A stretch of 33,169 bases of DNA from Pseudomonadota bacterium (GCA_018242205.1 JAFECJ010000043.1:1-33169); one strand, 5' to 3'. Numbered from the stretch's first letter, positions 15,672-24,195 are shown. A program made the numbers and translations. The notes: generated by a model from the sequence alone, not told the origin.

Positions 15672-17044
15672 GAGGTTATGTACTCCACCGAATGAGAAAC
15701 CAGATCGCGCGGCACCAGCGTCGGCCACAGCGCGATCGTCGGGCGCGGCTTCATCGGCGCGCCGAACGAGGTGCCGCCCGGCCCCATGATCCAGAGCTGC
15801 GAGCAGGCGCGGCGAACTTTTTCGGCCTCGTCGCGCGATGCGGTTTTAACCGCGACGCGCAGGCCGACTTCGTTGAGATTGTCGGAAGCGGGTATCGGCG
15901 CCGCCGGCCCGTGCAGCATATTGAGCCCAATATAGTTGAAGCTGATCGCCGACGATGCGAGGCCGAGCCGCTTGAATCGCTCGCGCAGCGTCTCTTCGGC
16001 TTTGCGGGCGCGGGCATGGGCGTTCGGCCAGGGGAACATCAATAGCCCCTCGCCGATCCAGCCGTCACTATAGCCGATCAGCAGCTTCAGGCTGTCCGGC
16101 CGGGCTTTGCCGCGCATGCCGGTGACGCGCACGACATCCGCGCCGGTCTCCTCGATATGCGGCGCGGTGAAATCCGCAACGCCATCTGGCGTGAAATAAC
16201 TGCGCGGGTCGCCGATCTCATAGACCAGATGCTCTTTGACCGTGAACTGATCGACGTGGCCGCCGCTGCCCGGCAGCTTGGAGATGGTCGCGGTGCCATC
16301 GCCGGAAATCTCGGCGATCGGGAAGCCAACTTCGCCCATGCGCGGCATCTGGTCGAACCGCGAAGACATGCCGCCGGTGCAGCCGGCCGCGCATTCGAGA
16401 ATGTGGCCGACGGTGATGGCGCTGGCTATACGGTCCGGCTGGTCGAAGCCCCAACCCAGGCGATGCATTGCCGGGCCGATGAACAGCGCGCTATCGGTGA
16501 CGCGGCCGGTTACGACGATCTCCGAACCGCCCTCCAGCGCCTCTATGATGCCATCGCTGCCGAGATAGACGTTCGCGCTGACCACTTTCGACTTTATCCG
16601 GTCGAAGCCGTCCTCGCCGGTGCGCATATGCGTAAGTTTCATGCCGGCATCTCGGAACGCCTGGAGACGCCCGAGCACATCGTCACCGGCGACGACGCCG
16701 ATTTTGCGCCCGGCGATGCCTTTGACCTGCATGGCTTTGGCCAATGCCTCGGCTCCGGCGCGTGGATTGACGCCGCCGCCATTGCAGACGAGCGTCGTGC
16801 CCGACGCCTTGGCCGGTGCGGCCAAATCGGCAAACCAATTGACCATGTCGGGCACGTAACCCTGGCCGGGATCTTTCGCCCGCACCCGCTGCAGCAACGA
16901 CATCGTCAGCTCCGCGAGAAAATCGAAGCAGAGAAAATCCAAGTTGCCGCGCTCGGCGAGCTCCAGGGCCGGATCAAATGCATCGCCCCAGAATCCGGCG
17001 CCGCAACCGAGCCGGACGGAGGTATTTTTAAGGGTGTTTGGCAT
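15668..17044 (-). CDS. AtuA-like protein (DUF1446, acyclic terpene utilization)
   Basis: A 458-residue member of the AtuA/DUF1446 family, first noted in the citronellol/geraniol (atu) cluster of Pseudomonas; its reaction is not established. Visible family blocks are LGCGAGFWGDAFDPALELAE, LDFLCFDFLAELTMSLL, GGGVNPRAGAEAL, VTGRVTDSALFIGP and GHILECAAGCTGGMSS. No biotin-dependent carboxylase of a true atu pathway is present, so a terpene substrate is not implied. ATG 17044 gives a one-base overlap (TAATG) with the transporter gene; the open frame to 17203 lies inside that gene and was rejected. Confidence 0.88.
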   Translation of the reverse strand: MPNTLKNTSVRLGCGAGFWGDAFDPALELAERGNLDFLCFDFLAELTMSLLQRVRAKDPGQGYVPDMVNWFADLAAPAKASGTTLVCNGGGVNPRAGAEALAKAMQVKGIAGRKIGVVAGDDVLGRLQAFRDAGMKLTHMRTGEDGFDRIKSKVVSANVYLGSDGIIEALEGGSEIVVTGRVTDSALFIGPAMHRLGWGFDQPDRIASAITVGHILECAAGCTGGMSSRFDQMPRMGEVGFPIAEISGDGTATISKLPGSGGHVDQFTVKEHLVYEIGDPRSYFTPDGVADFTAPHIEETGADVVRVTGMRGKARPDSLKLLIGYSDGWIGEGLLMFPWPNAHARARKAEETLRERFKRLGLASSAISFNYIGLNMLHGPAAPIPASDNLNEVGLRVAVKTASRDEAEKVRRACSQLWIMGPGGTSFGAPMKPRPTIALWPTLVPRDLVSHSVEYITS

Positions 17045-18993
17045 TATGGCTCGTTCACTTTCAGAGGAACCGCGAGACGCTGAGATCTGACGAAGCGCAC
17101 GGCCACCAGACCGCCGACCAGGCAGATGCCAAGCACGTCGGATGTCCAACTCGGGTAAAATAGTGTGAAGCTCGCAACGTAGAGATAGAGCCGCATGTAC
17201 CAAGCCAGCGGCCCGAAGAAATAGCCGATGGATGCGCCGCTGATCGCCGCGATCGCCATCAGCGCAACGGCAAAATTGTAGACGATCGCCGCCACCGAGC
17301 CGGCCATCAAAAGTTCCGGCCGGTAGATGAAAAGAAACGGTATGAAATAAACCCCACCGGCGATGCGCAGCGCTTGGCCGGCGACCTTCCAGAAATTTTC
17401 ATTTACCAGGGTCGCCGCGGCATAGACCGATGCGCATACCGGCGGCGTCAACGCCGACAGAATGGCGAAATAGAAAATGAAGAGATGCGCAGTGAGCGGC
17501 GCTAGACCCAACTTGATCAGCAGCGGCGCCGCGACCGACGCGGTGAGAATGTATGAGGCGGTCGTCGGCACGTCCATGCCGAGCAGCGTGCATAAGACCG
17601 CCGAGATGATAAGCACCACGAACAGGTGCTCGCCGGTCAGCCCTAGCAGGAGCTGCGAAAACTTCACCCCGATTCCGGTCGCATTGAGGACGGTCACCAG
17701 GATGCTGGCGCAAGCCAGCAACGCGGCGATGACGATCAGGCCGGAACCGCCGTCAACCAGACCTCGCCAGACCTGCCGCGCCCAGGTTTTCATTTCGGCG
17801 CCGAGTTCGTTCGAGCGCCCTTCCCACAGGCCGTAGAAAATGCGGGTGGCCGCGGCTAGCCCGATCAACACGAAAGTCGCGATCGCGCCGGCGAGCGTCG
17901 GCGTATAATTCTGGAAAAGAAGGTAGGCCAGCGTCAGCAGCGGCCCGAAGGCGACGAGGGTGTTGCGGTCGAAAAGGACGTCGCGAAATTTCGGCATAAG
18001 CTCGCGGTCGATCGGCCGCAAATTCGTCGCCCGCGCAAAATTGTCAACGCTGAAATAGATCGCGGCGAAATACAGGACCGCGGGAAGGACGGCCGCTACC
18101 GCAATCGTTGCGTAAGGAATGTTGAGCAGTTCGGCCATGATGAAAGCGCCCGCGCCCATGACAGGGGGCATGATCTGGCCGCCGGCCGAAGCGCTCGCTT
18201 CGACGCCGGCCGCGAAATCTTTGCGGTAACCGGCGCGGATCATCATCGGAATGGTAATCGAGCCCACCGACATGACGTTGGCGACGGCGGAGCCGGAAAC
18301 CGTGCCGAACAGGGCCGATGTGACGACGGCGACCTTTGCCGGGCCGCCGTAACTACGCCCGGCAATTAGCGCGGCCGCGCGCATGAAGACATCGCCCGCG
18401 CCGAGCGCGATCAAAAGCGAGCCAAAAACCACAAAGATCGCGATGACCCGGGTGCCGATGTCGGCCATGAAGCCAAATATGCCGTTTGTCGAACCGTACA
18501 TCGTCATAAGCGCCGTTTCCAGCGACGTGCGCGGCGGCTGCCAACCGCCCGAGATCAGACTGTTGCCGAACAGGTAAACAATCAGGGCCAGGGACGCCAT
18601 GATCGGCAGCGAGGCGCCAATGGTACGGCGCGCCGCCTCCAGCACGAGAACGATCATCACGACCGCAAGCGCATTATCGAGCGGCGTCATGTCGCTCATG
18701 ATGTCCATTAGCCGGGTATCATTCGCGGCAACATGCAGCCCGGCATAGACCGCGGCCAGACCGGCCGCGACATTGAGTCCCAGACGCCATGACCATACGA
18801 GATTCGACGCTTGCAACTGACGCAGGAAGATGAACCCAACGCCGCACCCGATAAAGATGCCGCGTTGGATCAGTGGATCGAAGGAGCCCAGCAGCGCCGT
18901 GTAGATATGGAAGACTGCGAAGGCAGCCAGCGCGATGTTCATCGACGCGGGCAGCCATCCTGTGGCGGCAGGCGCTTCTTCGCTGTGGGACAT
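17044..18993 (-). CDS. TRAP transporter fused permease (TAXI-associated)
   Basis: A 649-residue inner-membrane protein that fuses the small and large TRAP permease subunits, the 4TM/12TM form working with TAXI-type binding proteins. Many hydrophobic helices are visible. Conserved TRAP blocks include SGSAVANVMSVGSITIPMMI, ASASAGGQIMPPVMGAGAFI, LLGMDVPTTASYILTA and SALTPPVCASVYAAA. It drives Na+- or H+-coupled uptake of an organic acid. ATG 18993 is preferred over the ATG at 19008 because GGAG sits nine bases before it. It follows its binding-protein gene by 24 bases. Confidence 0.92.
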   Translation of the reverse strand: MSHSEEAPAATGWLPASMNIALAAFAVFHIYTALLGSFDPLIQRGIFIGCGVGFIFLRQLQASNLVWSWRLGLNVAAGLAAVYAGLHVAANDTRLMDIMSDMTPLDNALAVVMIVLVLEAARRTIGASLPIMASLALIVYLFGNSLISGGWQPPRTSLETALMTMYGSTNGIFGFMADIGTRVIAIFVVFGSLLIALGAGDVFMRAAALIAGRSYGGPAKVAVVTSALFGTVSGSAVANVMSVGSITIPMMIRAGYRKDFAAGVEASASAGGQIMPPVMGAGAFIMAELLNIPYATIAVAAVLPAVLYFAAIYFSVDNFARATNLRPIDRELMPKFRDVLFDRNTLVAFGPLLTLAYLLFQNYTPTLAGAIATFVLIGLAAATRIFYGLWEGRSNELGAEMKTWARQVWRGLVDGGSGLIVIAALLACASILVTVLNATGIGVKFSQLLLGLTGEHLFVVLIISAVLCTLLGMDVPTTASYILTASVAAPLLIKLGLAPLTAHLFIFYFAILSALTPPVCASVYAAATLVNENFWKVAGQALRIAGGVYFIPFLFIYRPELLMAGSVAAIVYNFAVALMAIAAISGASIGYFFGPLAWYMRLYLYVASFTLFYPSWTSDVLGICLVGGLVAVRFVRSQRLAVPLKVNEP

Positions 18994-19017
18994 TGTAGCC
19001 AACTCCATCCGTGGCGA

Positions 19018-19980
19018 CTAAGGCAGCGATTCCCAGAAACGCTTGGCCCCAGGGTGCAGCGGGAAGCCGAGCTTGTCGGCGAGCAGCGCCTGCTGCTTGA
19101 AGTTGAAATTCTTCAGATGCGGCCAGGTGTCGATAAGCGTCTGGCGGTTCTCGTAGATCGACTTGGCCACGTTGTAGGCCGTCTGATCGTCCATCACCGC
19201 AAGACGCGTCGCGTAGACAATCGGCACCACCGGTACGTCAACCGCCTTTTGGCCGGGGATGATGTTTTCACTGACCGTCGTAAAACCGACGCCCTTGACC
19301 TTGGCGAGTACCTTCTCCTGCTGGGCCTTATCGAAACCGATCAGGCGCATTTCCGTGGAGGTCAGCAGTTCGCGGAGCGTTGCGTCGATGCCGGTGCCGG
19401 GTCCGTATTTGGCGTAGCCGACAATCTGGCGGTTTTGGATGCCTTCGGATGCGTCCTGCACCGTTCCGGGAGTCCAGACCGGCTCGATGCCGAGAATCGA
19501 GAAGGATTCGCGGGTCAGCACCTCGGCGCCGCTGCCGCGGATGCCGGCATTGAACTTCTTACCTTGGAGTTCGGAAACATTGGTCACGCCGGAGTCGGCG
19601 CGCACCGCGATATTCAGTACCGATACGTCATAGGCATAGACCGAGACCAGATCGGTGACCGCTTTGTCCTTGAACGGCCCCGTGCCGTTGATGGCCTGAA
19701 TGCCGGTGTCGACCGCAATCAGACCGAGGTCAATTTCATTGCGCGTCAGGCGCCGGGTGTTGTCGACGCTGGCGCCGGTTTCGATCACCGATACGTTTGC
19801 GTTCGGCATACCGGCCTTAATCGCCTTCGACATCGCCACGGCGACGGCATAATGGCTGGACGTCGAATTGGTCGAACCGAGCGTAATCGAGGATTTTTGC
19901 GCCGAGGCCGGCGCCACCGCGAGCGCCAAAAAGGCGCCGAAGGCAAAAGCTCGCGCAGCAAGTTTCTTGGTCCTGGTCAT
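19018..19980 (-). CDS. TAXI-family TRAP solute-binding protein
   Basis: Periplasmic binding protein of 320 residues that delivers a carboxylate to the fused permease encoded next. It has a signal peptide of about 27 residues, with charged MTRTKK, a hydrophobic stretch and APASA before the probable cleavage. TAXI features follow: ITLGSTNSTSSHYAVAVAMS, EIDLGLIAVDTGIQAINGTG, GIRGSGAEVLTRESFSILG and HPGAKRFWE at the end. ATG 19980 is chosen because GGGAGG lies seven bases upstream; an ATG six bases earlier is too close to that site. It is the first gene of the operon, behind a promoter with an embedded operator. Confidence 0.93.
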   Translation of the reverse strand: MTRTKKLAARAFAFGAFLALAVAPASAQKSSITLGSTNSTSSHYAVAVAMSKAIKAGMPNANVSVIETGASVDNTRRLTRNEIDLGLIAVDTGIQAINGTGPFKDKAVTDLVSVYAYDVSVLNIAVRADSGVTNVSELQGKKFNAGIRGSGAEVLTRESFSILGIEPVWTPGTVQDASEGIQNRQIVGYAKYGPGTGIDATLRELLTSTEMRLIGFDKAQQEKVLAKVKGVGFTTVSENIIPGQKAVDVPVVPIVYATRLAVMDDQTAYNVAKSIYENRQTLIDTWPHLKNFNFKQQALLADKLGFPLHPGAKRFWESLP

Positions 19981-20013
19981 AGGCATTCCTCCCAAATTGC
20001 GGCGGTCTTGCTC

Positions 20014-20029
20014 CCGACCGTCCGGTCGG
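20014..20029. promoter_or_regulatory. TetR-type operator O1
   Basis: CCGACCG-TC-CGGTCGG is a perfect seven-base inverted repeat with a two-base centre. It lies just downstream of the -10 element of the big minus-strand operon, where a repressor would block initiation. An almost identical site is on the other side of the tetR gene. Length and symmetry suit a TetR-family dimer. Confidence 0.75.
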
Positions 20030-20030
20030 T

Positions 20031-20059
20031 AGTTAAACAGAGGTCGGCTGCCCGATCAA
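20031..20059 (-). promoter_or_regulatory. Promoter of the catabolic operon
   Basis: On the minus strand TTGATC (plus 20054-20059) and TTAACT (plus 20031-20036) are 17 bases apart. The operator begins one base past the -10 hexamer. The first gene starts about 50 bases further on. Confidence 0.55.
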
Positions 20060-20130
20060 GGGCAAACCGGCGGGAGAAGTTCTGGAATTTTCTTTTGAGG
20101 CCCTGGCCTTCGAGAAAATCGATGCGGCCG

Positions 20131-20724
20131 CTACACGCACAGCCCCTGCATGATGAGGCTTGCGTATTCCTGCGCGAACTCGCGCGCCCTTTTCGGTCCG
20201 CCGGGCTTGTACCAGCGCGCCATCCAGTTGAGCATCGACAGAATTGCCCGCGCCGTTATGACCGGATCGGCTTTTCGGAATTCGCCGGACTCGATGCCGG
20301 CTTTGACGACGTCGCGGAGAAGCTCCTCATAGCTGTCGCGTAAGGCCACCGCGCGAGCGCGGCGGTTGAGTTCGCGAATGCCGCCAAAGCCAATTAGCAT
20401 TGCTGTAAAGGCCCAAAAATTATCCTCGAAGAATTGACCGTGGGCCTCCATAGCGGCCACCAGGCGCCGTGAAGCCGTATCGTTACGGTCGATCGATTCC
20501 TTAACGAAGGACAGCAGCCGCTCTAACGTATCGAGGATAATCTCACTGTAGATCTCCTCCTTGCTGGCGAAATAATGATAGATCGTGGCCTTGGACAGGC
20601 TGACTTCCTCGGCGATTTCGTTGAGCGACGTGGCTTCAAAACCCTGGTGGGCAAACAGACGGGCTGAACTCTCCAGAATGCGAAAGCGCTGCACTCCCTC
20701 ACTGCCGTTGTGGGGTCGTTTCAT
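20131..20724 (-). CDS. TetR-family transcriptional regulator
   Basis: A 197-residue repressor-type protein. The N-terminal helix-turn-helix reads LFAHQGFEATSLNEIAEEV then SLSKATIYHYFASKEEIY (about 23-59), a canonical TetR DNA-binding domain. The C-terminal domain, rich in Trp and Phe (FFEDNFWAFTAMLIGFGG), probably binds a CoA ester or acid from the pathway. It sits between the two arms of the regulon, and a matching inverted repeat flanks it on each side, so it very likely controls both and itself. Confidence 0.93.
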   Translation of the reverse strand: MKRPHNGSEGVQRFRILESSARLFAHQGFEATSLNEIAEEVSLSKATIYHYFASKEEIYSEIILDTLERLLSFVKESIDRNDTASRRLVAAMEAHGQFFEDNFWAFTAMLIGFGGIRELNRRARAVALRDSYEELLRDVVKAGIESGEFRKADPVITARAILSMLNWMARWYKPGGPKRAREFAQEYASLIMQGLCV

Positions 20725-20751
20725 ATTCTAGCGCTCGTCTCTTGTGTCATC

Positions 20752-20780
20752 TTGTGTGATCTGACCCTGGATGTTATCCC
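20752..20780 (+). promoter_or_regulatory. Candidate promoter of the plus-strand arm
   Basis: TTGTGT at 20752-20757 and TATCCC at 20775-20780 are 17 bases apart and the second operator begins at the end of the -10 hexamer, the same geometry as on the other arm. The -10 is a weak match, so this is tentative. Confidence 0.35.
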
Positions 20781-20794
20781 GACTGGACGGTCGG
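20779..20794. promoter_or_regulatory. TetR-type operator O2
   Basis: CCGACTG-GA-CGGTCGG matches O1 in arm sequence and spacing, with one mismatch in the symmetry. It lies between tetR and the divergent synthetase gene and could repress both. Confidence 0.7.
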
Positions 20795-20920
20795 TCGTAT
20801 TTTCTGCTACTTCGGCGAACTATCCATGAGTTGCCCGCAAATGGCTACAAATTGGGCCCGCTTTCAGTTCGAATAGCTAATCGTAATCGACCGAATAGTC
20901 GACTGTTAATGAGGTTGCCA

Positions 20921-22312
20921 ATGGCCCGCCGGGATACTCAGGAAGTGTTGAGCCTCGTCGCCAATCCCCGTTCGATCGCGCTGTTCGGGGCCTCGGAAGA
21001 CCCGACGAAGCTCGGTCATGTCGCCATCAAGCTATTGAAAGAAGGCAAGTATTCCGGCCGAATCATCCCGATCAACCCACGCGGCGGCGAAATCCTGGGG
21101 CTGCCGGTCGCCCGCGACCTGAGCGAGGCCGGCGGCCCGGTCGATGTCGCGGTCAGCTTCGTCCCGGCGGCGCAGATGCTGGGAGTGCTGGAGCAATGCG
21201 AAGCCAACGGCGTCCACGCCGTGATCGGCGTTACGTCAGGCTTTGCAGAATCGGGCGGCGCCGGGGCCGAATATGAAAAGGCCCTGAAAACTTTCCTCGC
21301 AACATCGCGCCTGCGCCTGCTCGGCCCGAACTGCGAGGGCATCGTATTCCCCGGCAACGATCTGCTGCTGAGCTTCAGTCCGATGTTCATCGGGCTCAAG
21401 CCGGGCGGCATTGCGATTGTATCGCAGTCCGGCGCGATCTCCGGAATGATGGCCAACCGCCTGTCGCGCAACGGCGGCGGCATCCATTCGGTCATCACCA
21501 CCGGTAACGAATCGGACATTTCCGCGAGCGACGTACTGGAATGGCTTGGCAATGACGATAGCTGCGATGTCGTCCTGATGTATGTCGAGCAGATCCGCGA
21601 TGCGAAGCGTTTCGTTGCCGCGGCTCGCGCCATGCGCGGGAAAAAGCGCATAGTCATAAACAAGGTCGGGCGCAGCGGCGTCGGCCAGCGCGCGGCCCTG
21701 TCGCACACCGGCGCCCTGGCTGGCGACGATCGCGTGGTCGAAGGCGTATTCGACGAGCTGGGAATCGTGCGGGCGACTGACACCATGAATGCGGTCGACT
21801 CCGCGACCGCGCTGTCGCTGGGCAAAACGTTGCAAGGCGACCGGATTGCCGTGATCTCGCTCGCCGGCGGACTCGGCGTGGAGACCGCTGAGCTCTGCGA
21901 AATGGCCAAGTTCCAGGTCTTGCCGTTCGACCCCGGATTGCAGCAGAAGATCGCCAAGCACCTGCCGTTTTTCGGTTCGGCCAGCAATCCGGTCGATCTG
22001 ACCGGCGCCATCATCAGCCGACCCAACGATTTACGCCAGATTCTCGATCTCGCGGTCGCCGATGATTCGATTGACGCCGTCATCGTGGTGCTGACCTTTG
22101 CCCGCAATCTCGATTTCGCCCGCCACCTGATCGAATCCGCACAATTGACGGAAAAGCCGCTGATCGTGTGCTGGACCGGCAGCGTCGAGCAGACGCCAGA
22201 AGCACTGGCAATGTTCCGCGAGAAGAGTTTTCCGACCTTTGACTCACCAGCGCGCGCAGTCGGAGCGCTGATTGCGATCGCCGTCGCCAGTCGCAATCTC
22301 GAAGACGCCTAG
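20921..22312 (+). CDS. ADP-forming acyl-CoA synthetase, alpha part
   Basis: A 463-residue protein with an N-terminal CoA-binding Rossmann domain (SIALFGASEDPTKLGHVA, IPINPRGGEILGLPVARDL), then succinyl-CoA-ligase-like domains (LLGPNCEGIVFPGN, IVSQSGAISGMMANRL). The active-site His that carries phosphate is His262 in RAALSHTGALAGDD. The ATP-grasp part is missing here and is supplied by the gene at 10206-10898. The frame is open to 20771, but that start lies inside the operator; ATG 20921 has GAGG six bases upstream and starts at the family N-terminus. Confidence 0.92.
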   Translation: MARRDTQEVLSLVANPRSIALFGASEDPTKLGHVAIKLLKEGKYSGRIIPINPRGGEILGLPVARDLSEAGGPVDVAVSFVPAAQMLGVLEQCEANGVHAVIGVTSGFAESGGAGAEYEKALKTFLATSRLRLLGPNCEGIVFPGNDLLLSFSPMFIGLKPGGIAIVSQSGAISGMMANRLSRNGGGIHSVITTGNESDISASDVLEWLGNDDSCDVVLMYVEQIRDAKRFVAAARAMRGKKRIVINKVGRSGVGQRAALSHTGALAGDDRVVEGVFDELGIVRATDTMNAVDSATALSLGKTLQGDRIAVISLAGGLGVETAELCEMAKFQVLPFDPGLQQKIAKHLPFFGSASNPVDLTGAIISRPNDLRQILDLAVADDSIDAVIVVLTFARNLDFARHLIESAQLTEKPLIVCWTGSVEQTPEALAMFREKSFPTFDSPARAVGALIAIAVASRNLEDA

Positions 22313-22365
22313 AAGCGCAACGCGCCATGCTGCCAGAATTTTCCTGAGAACAACGGGAGCCGACG

Positions 22366-23175
22366 ATGCGAGTGGATTATGACGCCTACAAAGTGCTGAA
22401 GTTCAATCGTCCGGCGCCGTCTATTCTCGAAGTCATCATCAGCAATCCTGGCAAGCTGAATTCGCTTAACCGTGACGGCCATCGCGAGATTGCCGACGTC
22501 TGGCGCGACATCGACGCCGATCCCGAAACTTCCTGCGTATTGTTGCGCGGCGATGGTGGCACCTATTCCGCCGGCGGCGATATAAGCCTGCTGGAAGAGA
22601 TGAGTACTGACTTCGAAGCGCGGATGACCGCTTGGCGCGAAGCCCGCGACCTCGTGTACAATATAATCAACTGCTCCAAGCCTATCGTCGCCGCGATCCA
22701 GGGGCCCGCGGTTGGCGCCGGCCTGTCAGCAGCGATGGTTTCTGACATCGTCGTGGTCGGCCGCACCGCCAAGATCATCGACGGCCATACCCGTCTCGGT
22801 GTCGCCGCCGGCGACCACGCCGCGATCATATGGCCTTTGCTTTGCGGTATGGCCAAAGCCAAATATTACCTACTGCTGTGCGAGACTGTTACCGGTGAGG
22901 AGGCGGAACGCATCGGCCTCGCAAGCGTCTGCGTTGATGATGATAAAGTTGTCGAGACAGCAATGGGCATTTGCCAACGGCTCATCAAGCTATCGCCTGG
23001 CGCTGTTCGCGGCACTAAGTACGCACTCAACAATTGGTTGAGAGCGGCTGGGCCAATTTTTGATGCATCGCTGGGGTTAGAGTTCATGGGCTTTTCCGGG
23101 CCAGATATTAAAGAGGGAATCTCGGCTCTTCGTGAGAAACGCAGACCCAACTTCAGCCCTAACTCACCTATCTGA
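22366..23175 (+). CDS. Crotonase-family protein lacking both hydratase Glu
   Basis: A 269-residue crotonase fold. The CoA-binding/oxyanion motif YSAGGDISLLEEMS and GPAVGAGLSAAMVSDIVVV are clear. Aligned with the other crotonase of this window, the two catalytic glutamates are replaced by Ser121 and His141. Asp150 in AAGDHAAIIWP may be a catalytic residue instead. A simple hydratase is therefore unlikely; an isomerase, hydrolase or C-C lyase is more plausible. GGGAG lies eight bases before the ATG. It follows the synthetase alpha gene by 53 bases and should share its promoter. Confidence 0.88.
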   Translation: MRVDYDAYKVLKFNRPAPSILEVIISNPGKLNSLNRDGHREIADVWRDIDADPETSCVLLRGDGGTYSAGGDISLLEEMSTDFEARMTAWREARDLVYNIINCSKPIVAAIQGPAVGAGLSAAMVSDIVVVGRTAKIIDGHTRLGVAAGDHAAIIWPLLCGMAKAKYYLLLCETVTGEEAERIGLASVCVDDDKVVETAMGICQRLIKLSPGAVRGTKYALNNWLRAAGPIFDASLGLEFMGFSGPDIKEGISALREKRRPNFSPNSPI

Positions 23176-23397
23176 ACATCAATCCGTTATCGCCTCAAGC
23201 AATCAGGGCTTGGGTTGCGTCACTCTTGGTAATCTATTCGTGGACACTGACGCGGCGCATTTGGTGCAATTGATGTCCGCTTTAGGGTCGATTTTGTTGC
23301 AAAAGGCGGCTGTAGCCGATGGATGCCCGTGAGCCGTTCGGCTAAAGGCGTCGGGCTTTGATCCGCCGGCCCTGACGCTGTCTACGCGGCTTCAACG
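23176..23397. other. Junction between catabolic genes and IS remnant
   Basis: No gene is visible. A stretch around 23273-23330, GTCGATTTTGTTGCAAAAGG and neighbouring GGCTGTAGCC, is not coding and may contain the terminal repeat of the IS remnant that follows, though I could not find the matching opposite end. Confidence 0.3.
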
Positions 23398-23910
23398 TTA
23401 CGCGATGCACAGTGCCCGAGCGGGTGGCGGCCGAGCGACAAGGGTTGTGAGCCGCCGCAGGTTCTGAGCGATGGCAGCGAGGACGAACTCATCCTGAGCG
23501 CCTCGTGGCCCACGCAGCCTGAGCCGCCCGAGCCTCAGGATGCGCTTCAAGTGCGCGAACCGCATCTCGATCTTCTTGCGCTCGCGGCGTGATTGCTCGA
23601 AGGCCTCAGTTCCTGCGAACGACCGGGCAACGTCTCGGGCGCGTTCGTGGATATCGCGCGGGATCTTGCGTGCCGGCTCCTTTGGGCAGCACTGGGGTTT
23701 GAGCGGACATCCATCGCAGCCGAGCTTGCTGGCGCGATGCAGAAGCGTCTTGCCCTCATGCACGGTGCCGCTGGTTCCAAGCTTCTTGCCACCCGGGCAG
23801 TGGTAGACGTCGCTGGTCGGGTCATATCTAAAGTCGCTGCGCGAGAAAGTGCCGTCCTCTCGCTTCGACTTGTCGAACACCGGAATATGTGGGGCGATGC
23901 CCTTCGGCAC
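23398..23910 (-). pseudogene. IS1182-type transposase, C-terminal fragment
   Basis: The last roughly 170 residues of a DDE transposase. GIAPHIPVFDKSKREDGTFS, YDPTSDVYHCPGGKKLGTSG and the Cys-rich CDGCPLKPQCCPKEP follow the IS1182 pattern. ERKKIEMRFAHLKRILRL with RLRLRGPRGAQDEFVLAAIA is the conserved end carrying the third acidic residue. The N-terminal two thirds with the first catalytic Asp residues are missing. The upstream edge lies near 23900, where an unrelated frame begins. It marks one border of the gene-fragment region. Confidence 0.8.
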
Positions 23911-24136
23911 GCTTCGCTTCGGGGAGCCCGACGACTTTGCCGACCCATTCGGCGACAAATCCATTCACCCGCTCAATGGCATCTTCCTTGGACCAGAGCG
24001 ACGCCAAATGCGCAGTGCGCACTTCTTCGTAGAGCGCCCTGGTCTCAGAGAGATCGCGCGCCCGCTCATCGGTGAATCGCCGCAGGAACGGAGTAAACGG
24101 AGAAGGCGGCTGATACGGAGGGAGCTTAGAACTCAA
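23911..24136 (-). pseudogene. N-terminal fragment of an unknown protein
   Basis: From TTG 24136, with GGGAGGAGG just upstream, the frame reads MSSKLPPYQPPSPFTPFLRR, then ARDLSETRALYEEVRTAHLA, then EDAIERVNGFVAEWVGKVVG, which looks like genuine protein. After about residue 75 the frame runs into the transposase sequence out of frame and stops at 23828. I do not recognise the family. The 3' end was apparently removed when the IS fragment was joined here. Confidence 0.45.
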
Positions 24137-24195
24137 CGACCTCCTCCCGGCCGTCGAAAGTCAGTGCCGTTTCGAGATATGCCTTTAGGTTTCCG

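Noticed and set aside
18811..20343. Long plus-strand frame opposite the TAXI gene and parts of its neighbours
   Set aside because: Crosses the TAXI/TRAP boundary, the operon promoter and tetR on the other strand; residue composition is typical of an antisense shadow.
21016..22296. Long minus-strand frame opposite the synthetase alpha gene
   Set aside because: Ser/Arg/Ala-rich antisense shadow; the plus-strand product has all family motifs.
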